From NCBI GenBank assembly GCA_025935275.1, contig JAICVP010000016.1:1-16171 (forward strand): 16,171 bases of DNA, in the 5' to 3' direction. Numbering within the stretch: the stretch's first letter is position 1; each line of letters begins with the position of its first letter. Origin of the DNA: Thermoleophilia bacterium. GTDB lineage: Bacteria > Actinomycetota > Thermoleophilia > Gaiellales > Gaiellaceae. The notes below the pieces were generated by a model. That model was not told the origin of the DNA, did not search any database, and was given only the letters and a program-made list of their open reading frames with translations. The position numbers were made by a program, and so were the translations under genes. Of this stretch, positions 12,460 through 16,171 are shown piece after piece.

Positions 12460-13269
12460 GTGCATCGCATCGTCTCCAAGTTCCTCGCTGACCGTGGAAC
12501 GCACCTCGCGGCGATGATCGCCTACTTCGCCCTCCTCTCCTTCGTGCCCCTCCTCTTCCTCGCGCTGTCGCTGACCGCGCTCGCAGGCCAGCAGACGGAG
12601 TCGAGCTACCTCGTCGAGGAGCTCCGCCGCGCGTTTCCGGCGAGCTCGGTCGATCGCCTGATCAACGTCGTCCGTTCGATTCAGGATCAGGCGACGTCGA
12701 TCGGGATCATCGGCGGCATCGCGCTCCTCTGGGGCGCGCTTGGCTTCTTCAGCGTGCTCGAGTCGGCGTTCAACATCGTCTACGGGCTCCCCAACCGCTC
12801 GTTCATCCGCCAGAAGCTGCTCGTGCTCGTGCTCGTGGCCGGCTCGCTGGCGGTTCTCTTCATCGCCCTCGTGGTCGGCTCCGTCGGCGTCGACCTCATC
12901 CACAACACGGGCGTCGCCGGCGGCGTCCTCTCCTACGTCTACGCGCTCGCGCTCTCGACCCTGCTGATCTTCGGGCTCGTCTGGACGCTCTACAACCTGC
13001 TCACGAACGCAGCGCTCACGTGGAAGGAAACGTTCCCGGGCGCGGTCTTCGCGACCCTTCTCCTGCAGGCGAGCTTCCAGCTCCTCCCCCTCTTCGTGCG
13101 TCTGACGGATGGCGACCTCGTGACGCTGCAGGCGTTCGGCGGCCTCGTGCTCCTGCTCTTCTGGCTCTACCTGATGGCCAACGTGCTCGTGCTCGGAGCC
13201 GAGGTGAACTGGTGGTTCCGCTACGGACGCGCTGCGGCGGAAGAGCCTGAAGCCGCTGGGACGACCTAG
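12460..13269 (+). CDS. YihY/BrkB-family inner-membrane protein
   Basis: This 269-residue polytopic membrane protein of the YihY/virulence factor BrkB family was once mislabelled ribonuclease BN; its biochemical role is unsettled. Family blocks are HLAAMIAYFALLSFVPLLF (15-33), ALLWGALGFFSVLESAFNIV (88-107), ALTWKETFPGAVFATLL (185-201) and the C-terminal NVLVLGAEVNWWFRYGR (241-257). About six membrane segments are visible. The start is GTG 12460, where the family N-terminus begins; the upstream part of the open frame runs antisense to the roadblock gene and is spurious. There is no Shine-Dalgarno. It ends 1 bp short of the convergent cyclic-nucleotide-binding gene, with no space for a terminator. 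Confidence 0.9.
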   Translation: MHRIVSKFLADRGTHLAAMIAYFALLSFVPLLFLALSLTALAGQQTESSYLVEELRRAFPASSVDRLINVVRSIQDQATSIGIIGGIALLWGALGFFSVLESAFNIVYGLPNRSFIRQKLLVLVLVAGSLAVLFIALVVGSVGVDLIHNTGVAGGVLSYVYALALSTLLIFGLVWTLYNLLTNAALTWKETFPGAVFATLLLQASFQLLPLFVRLTDGDLVTLQAFGGLVLLLFWLYLMANVLVLGAEVNWWFRYGRAAAEEPEAAGTT

Positions 13270-13270
13270 G

Positions 13271-13693
13271 TCAGTCCGAGCTGTCGGAGCCCAGGCGCTC
13301 TTCGAGGGCGGCCATGACCTTGTCTTCGATCTCGGGCTGGTGCTCGAGGAGGCTGCGGAAGGACTGGCGCGTCAGGACGAAGAAGCGGAGAGGCGAGGTC
13401 GAGGTGACGGTGGCGGTGCGGCGGGCGTTCTCGTAGATGAGCGCGATCTCGCCGAAGAACTCGCCGGGGCCGAGCCGCCGGAGCTCGTTGCCGTCACGCG
13501 TGACCGAGACATCGCCTTCGACGATGACGAAGAACTCGCGTCCCAGATCCCCTTCGCGCGTGAGGACCTTGCCCTCCTCGACCTCGAGGTCCTCGGTCGC
13601 CTTGGCGAGCGCGCCGAGCTCCTGCTTGGAGAGCGCGGAAAAGAGCGGAGCCTTCGCGAGAGCGTCGACCTTGGTGTCGTGCGGGAAGAGCAC
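13271..13693 (-). CDS. Stand-alone cyclic-nucleotide-binding domain protein
   Basis: This 140-residue protein consists of a single cNMP-binding (CRP-like) beta-barrel with no DNA-binding helix-turn-helix. It opens LAKAPLFSALSKQELGALA (12-30), continues with REGDLGREFFVIVEGDVSV, and has a well-conserved phosphate-binding cassette, GEFFGEIALIYENARRTATV (77-96), with the Gly-Glu pair (81-82) and an Arg at 91/92 that contact the cyclic nucleotide phosphate. A short C-terminal helix follows. It could be a regulatory subunit working on a partner in trans. The start is GTG 13693, with TAGATT 6 nt upstream; the TAG of that hexamer is the rdgB stop codon. It is the last gene of the murI-rph-mgtC-rdgB group and may also have its own promoter. 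Ligand and partner are unknown. Confidence 0.85.
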   Translation of the reverse strand: MLFPHDTKVDALAKAPLFSALSKQELGALAKATEDLEVEEGKVLTREGDLGREFFVIVEGDVSVTRDGNELRRLGPGEFFGEIALIYENARRTATVTSTSPLRFFVLTRQSFRSLLEHQPEIEDKVMAALEERLGSDSSD

Positions 13694-13699
13694 GCGCGG

Positions 13700-13705
13700 A
13701 ATCTA
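13700..13705 (-). promoter_or_regulatory. Candidate -10 hexamer for the cyclic-nucleotide-binding gene
   Basis: TAGATT on the minus strand ends 6 nt before GTG 13693. Its first three bases are the rdgB stop codon, so the promoter-like element overlaps the preceding gene's end. No Shine-Dalgarno is present in the 9-bp gap. Confidence 0.4.
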
Positions 13706-14299
13706 CATCTCTCGCGGTGCCCCGCCTAGGCCTGCGAGCAGGGCGCGTGTCGCGGCGGCGCGATGGCTGTGCGCTCGCTTCCACTCGTTCCCGAGCTCCG
13801 CGACCGTCCGGCTCTCTCCAGTCGGGACGAAGACGGGGTCGTAGCCGAAGCCTTCCGAGCCCTTCGGCTCGGCAGCGATCGCGCCCTCGAGCGTCCCCGT
13901 GCCGCGCAGCTCCCGGCCGTCGGGGCTCAGGACGACGAGCTCGGAGACGTAGCGCGCGCCGCGGTCTCTCGGCTTCGCTCCCGCGAGCGCGTCGAGGAGC
14001 TTCGCGACGTTGTCCTCGTCGCTCGCATGCTCACCTGCGTAGCGCGCCGAGCGAATCCCCGGCGCCCCGCCGAGCAGGTCGGCCTCGAGGCCCGAGTCCT
14101 CGCCGATCGTCCAACGTCCGGGCTCGACGCTCTGGGCGAAGCGGGCTTTCGCCGCGGCGTTCTCGTAGAACGTCTCCCCGATCTCCTCGGGCATCTCGAC
14201 CTCCCCAAGGAGCTGGATGTCCCAGTCCGGGAGCAGCGCGCGGAGCTCGCGGAGCTTGCCCTCGTTCCGCGAGGCGAAGATCGCGGCTATTCGTCCCAA
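13703..14299 (-). CDS. rdgB: XTP/dITP diphosphatase (non-canonical purine NTP pyrophosphatase)
   Basis: This 198-residue Ham1/RdgB house-cleaning enzyme hydrolyses dITP, ITP and XTP to monophosphates so that deaminated purines are not built into nucleic acid. Motifs are ASRNEGKLREL (9-19, substrate/phosphate loop), YENAAAKA (45-52), GEDSGLEADLLGGAPGIRSA (66-85, with the catalytic Asp68), GSEGFGYDPVFVP (147-159) and HSHRAAATRALL (177-188). The length is typical. The start appears to be TTG 14299, overlapping the mgtC-like gene by 13 bp; no ATG or GTG is available in frame close upstream, and the family N-terminus begins here. The murI-rph-rdgB order is common in bacteria. Confidence 0.95.
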   Translation of the reverse strand: MGRIAAIFASRNEGKLRELRALLPDWDIQLLGEVEMPEEIGETFYENAAAKARFAQSVEPGRWTIGEDSGLEADLLGGAPGIRSARYAGEHASDEDNVAKLLDALAGAKPRDRGARYVSELVVLSPDGRELRGTGTLEGAIAAEPKGSEGFGYDPVFVPTGESRTVAELGNEWKRAHSHRAAATRALLAGLGGAPREM

Positions 14300-14973
14300 C
14301 GGACGGACAGCACTTCGTCGAGCTGCGAGAGCGCCACGACCACCTCTCGCCCGGAAACTGACGCGGGCAGCACGACCTCGAGGCGGAGCTCGCGTCCCTC
14401 CTCATCCCCTTCCTCGAGCTGGATGCGCTCGACGATGGCGCGCCGGGCCTCGAGCATCGCCAGCACGGGCGCGATCGGCTGATCCGGCCGCAGATCGACC
14501 TCGAGGCGCCCGGCTGCGCGCCGCCGGGCGACGATGTAGCCCTCCGCCCACCGCAGCGGGCCCAGCCCGAAGAGCACGACTCCGGTTCCCAGTAGGGCGC
14601 CCGCGTAGTACCCGGCGCCGACGGCCATGCCGATCGCGGCGACGACCCAGAGCCCCGCGGCCGTGGTCAGCCCACGGATGTTGAGGCCCTGGCGCATGAT
14701 CGCGCCGGCGCCGAGGAAGCCGATGCCGGTCACGATCTGCGCCGCGATCCGCGAAGGGTCGGCGCGCACGACGTTCGAGCCGCCGACCAGGAAGTCGTTG
14801 AACCCGTAGGCCGAGATCAACGTGAAGAGCGCGGAGCCGACGCCGACGAGCATGTGTGTCCGCAGGCCGGCGGCACGCTCCCGCCACTCGCGCTCGAGAC
14901 CGACGAGGCCGGAGAGCGCCGCGGCGACGACGAGGCGGAGGGCGATCTCGCCGATGGAGATGTCCGGGATCAC
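14287..14973 (-). CDS. MgtC/SapB-family membrane protein
   Basis: This 228-residue protein has an N-terminal membrane domain with the MgtC/SapB landmarks: ALSGLVGLEREWRERAAGLRT (19-39), HMLVGVGSALFTLIS (40-54), RIAAQIVTGIGFLGAGAIM (75-93) and IRGLTTAAGLWVVAAIGMAV (99-118). About four to five membrane helices precede a cytoplasmic C-terminal domain (about 155-228) that resembles the ACT-like domain of many MgtC proteins. MgtC proteins are linked to magnesium homeostasis, acid tolerance and survival in macrophages, in some species by acting on the F-ATPase; the role here is not known. The GTG start at 14973 overlaps the rph stop by 4 bp (GTGA), and the end overlaps rdgB. It is an unexpected insert between rph and rdgB. 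Confidence 0.9.
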   Translation of the reverse strand: MIPDISIGEIALRLVVAAALSGLVGLEREWRERAAGLRTHMLVGVGSALFTLISAYGFNDFLVGGSNVVRADPSRIAAQIVTGIGFLGAGAIMRQGLNIRGLTTAAGLWVVAAIGMAVGAGYYAGALLGTGVVLFGLGPLRWAEGYIVARRRAAGRLEVDLRPDQPIAPVLAMLEARRAIVERIQLEEGDEEGRELRLEVVLPASVSGREVVVALSQLDEVLSVRWDE

Positions 14974-15662
14974 GCGGCCGCCTTCGACTGGATCTCGAAG
15001 ATCTGCTCGATCCCCGCAGCGGCGAGGTCGATCAAGCGGTCGAGCTCCTCCCGCGTGAACGCGTTGCGCTCTGCGGTCGACTGCACCTCGATCAGCCGTC
15101 CGTCCCCGCGCATGACGACGTTCATGTCCACGTCTGCGGTCGAATCCTCGCTGTAGTCCAGGTCGAGCAGGGGCTCACCGCCCACGATCCCCACCGACAC
15201 CGCGCCGACGCGCTCCACCGGCGCAGGGAGACCCTTGCGCCTGGCGGCGCGAGCGAGCGCGATCCACGCGCCGCTGATCGCCGCCGTCCGCGTGCCGCCG
15301 TCGGCCTGGATGACGTCGCAGTCGAGCCAGAGCGTGCGCTCCCCCAGCTTCTCCAGGTCGTAGGCCGCGCGGAGCGAGCGGCCGACGAGGCGCTGGATCT
15401 CGACGGTGCGGCCGCCCTGCTTCCCTGCGCGGGCCTCACGCGCGCTGCGCTCACCCGTCGAAGCGGGCAGCATCCCGTACTCAGCGGTCATCCAGCCCCG
15501 CCCGCTCCCGACGAGCCAGCGCGGCACGCCCTCTTCGATGGATGCCGTGCACAGCACGCGCGTCTTCCCGAAGGAGATCAGCACCGAGCCGTCCGCCTGC
15601 TCGACGAAGTCCGGGACGACGTCGATCGCCCGCAGCTCGTCGGGACGGCGGCCCTCGCGCAT
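14970..15662 (-). CDS. rph: Ribonuclease PH
   Basis: This 230-residue phosphorolytic 3'-5' exoribonuclease trims the 3' ends of tRNA precursors, using phosphate to release nucleoside diphosphates. Conserved blocks are REGRRPDELR at the N-terminus, TRVLCTASIEEGVPRW (34-49), GWMTAEYGMLPASTGER (56-72), RLVGRSLRA (91-99) and the signature DCDVIQADGGTRTAAISGAW (114-133) with the phosphate-contacting Gly-Thr-Arg. The length and C-terminal region look complete. The ATG at 15662 overlaps the murI stop by one base (TGATG), so translation is likely coupled; the mgtC-like gene overlaps its end. Confidence 0.97.
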   Translation of the reverse strand: MREGRRPDELRAIDVVPDFVEQADGSVLISFGKTRVLCTASIEEGVPRWLVGSGRGWMTAEYGMLPASTGERSAREARAGKQGGRTVEIQRLVGRSLRAAYDLEKLGERTLWLDCDVIQADGGTRTAAISGAWIALARAARRKGLPAPVERVGAVSVGIVGGEPLLDLDYSEDSTADVDMNVVMRGDGRLIEVQSTAERNAFTREELDRLIDLAAAGIEQIFEIQSKAAA

Positions 15663-16171
15663 CAGGCCGCCGCCAGCTCGAGATCGCGCACGGCGACATG
15701 CCCCACCTCGGCGAGCGGGAGTTGCAGGAAGCGCTCGCCCAACGCCCGGAACTCGTCCACGGAGCCGGTCGTGAGGAAGCGCGAGCGCCCCTCACGCGCC
15801 GGGTCGTTCTCGATCCCCTTCCGCTCCAGCGTCTCTGCCACCTCGCGCGCCGTCTCGACCGCGGAGAAGATCAGCGTCGTCCGGCGGCCGAAGACCCGCT
15901 CGAAGACGGGCTTGATCAGCGGGTAGTGCGTGCAGCCGAGGATGAGCGTGTCGACGCCGGCTTCCTTCAGCGGCTGGGCATACTCGCGCACGGCCGCGTC
16001 GATCTCCTCGTTGGGCGCCGCGGACTCGATCAGCGGCACGAGCCGGGGGCACGCGGTCGAGAAGACCTGCGCGCCCGCATCGAGCGCGTGCACGGCCTCC
16101 TCGTAGCGACCGCTCGCGACGGTCGCCTCGGTCGCGAGGACGCCGATGCGGCGGTTCCGCGTCGCCTGCAC
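15662..16171 (-). CDS. murI: Glutamate racemase, C-terminal part
   Basis: The window holds the last 169 codons; the beginning lies beyond the right edge, and the GTG at the edge is internal. The enzyme makes D-glutamate for peptidoglycan. The visible half begins at RNRRIGVLATEATVASGRYE, contains FSTACPRLVPLIE (37-49 of the visible part), and has the second catalytic cysteine in LGCTHYPLIKP (Cys80 of the visible part). The first catalytic cysteine would be upstream, outside the window. The C-terminal 70 residues are somewhat longer than in many MurI proteins but are seen in actinobacterial ones. It is the most upstream visible gene of the rph-mgtC-rdgB-cNMP group. Confidence 0.92.
   Translation of the reverse strand: MQATRNRRIGVLATEATVASGRYEEAVHALDAGAQVFSTACPRLVPLIESAAPNEEIDAAVREYAQPLKEAGVDTLILGCTHYPLIKPVFERVFGRRTTLIFSAVETAREVAETLERKGIENDPAREGRSRFLTTGSVDEFRALGERFLQLPLAEVGHVAVRDLELAAA

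Noticed and set aside
12406..12903. Long N-terminal extension of the roadblock gene
   Set aside because: It is antisense to YihY and made of charged low-complexity sequence; the domain begins at ATG 12405, next to a promoter-like hexamer.

Overview
The window is high-GC, almost wholly coding bacterial chromosome with strong G/C preference at third codon positions. The gene repertoire (GuaB3-type IMPDH paralogue, a DnaQ-UvrC exonuclease/nuclease fusion with a CGAAC-N4-GTTCG LexA box, HU, murI-rph-rdgB) and the apparent frequency of leaderless starts suggest an actinobacterium (Actinomycetota), possibly a deep-branching class such as Thermoleophilia. The class-level placement is inference. I recognise no rRNA, tRNA, CRISPR array, insertion sequence, prophage or attachment site. 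This looks like core chromosome.

Layout: 1-742 is the N-terminal part of a PAP2-family membrane phosphatase (minus). Divergent from it, 802-1116 encodes a compact encapsulated-ferritin-type protein (EncFtn) with no encapsulin gene beside it. From 1113 to 7304 all genes are on the minus strand, read in the order D-alanyl-D-alanine carboxypeptidase, PfkB-type sugar kinase, GuaB3, GuaA, MFS transporter. A small unknown plus-strand ORF (7334-7657) sits between the carboxypeptidase and a LysM protein. From 7626 to 10782 a minus-strand group reads DnaQ-UvrC fusion, small Pro-rich ORF, PyrF, membrane-anchored LysM protein. A perfect LexA (SOS) palindrome abuts the fusion gene's start codon. Next come HU (with a strong terminator), PyrE, a small anchored protein and a roadblock/LC7 protein (minus, 10870-12405). 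A divergent YihY/BrkB membrane protein follows (12460-13269, plus). The right end (13271-16171, minus) is a tightly overlapping operon reading murI (cut by the window edge), rph, mgtC-like, rdgB, cyclic-nucleotide-binding protein.

Functions cluster around nucleotide metabolism and its quality control (guaB3, guaA, pyrE, pyrF, rph, rdgB), cell wall (D,D-carboxypeptidase, LysM, murI), DNA maintenance (DnaQ-UvrC, HU) and metal/ion handling (EncFtn, MgtC-like).

The most informative non-coding signals are: (1) the 18-bp LexA palindrome at the DnaQ-UvrC start; (2) a TANNNT -10-like hexamer 6-9 nt before the start codon of nine genes, most of which lack a Shine-Dalgarno, which points to leaderless transcription and fixes several start codons; (3) a perfect 10-bp inverted repeat filling the PAP2/EncFtn divergent promoter region; (4) an 11-bp-stem terminator after HU. 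No unmistakably new multi-gene system is visible. The orphan EncFtn and the SOS-linked DnaQ-UvrC/PyrF group are the best leads.
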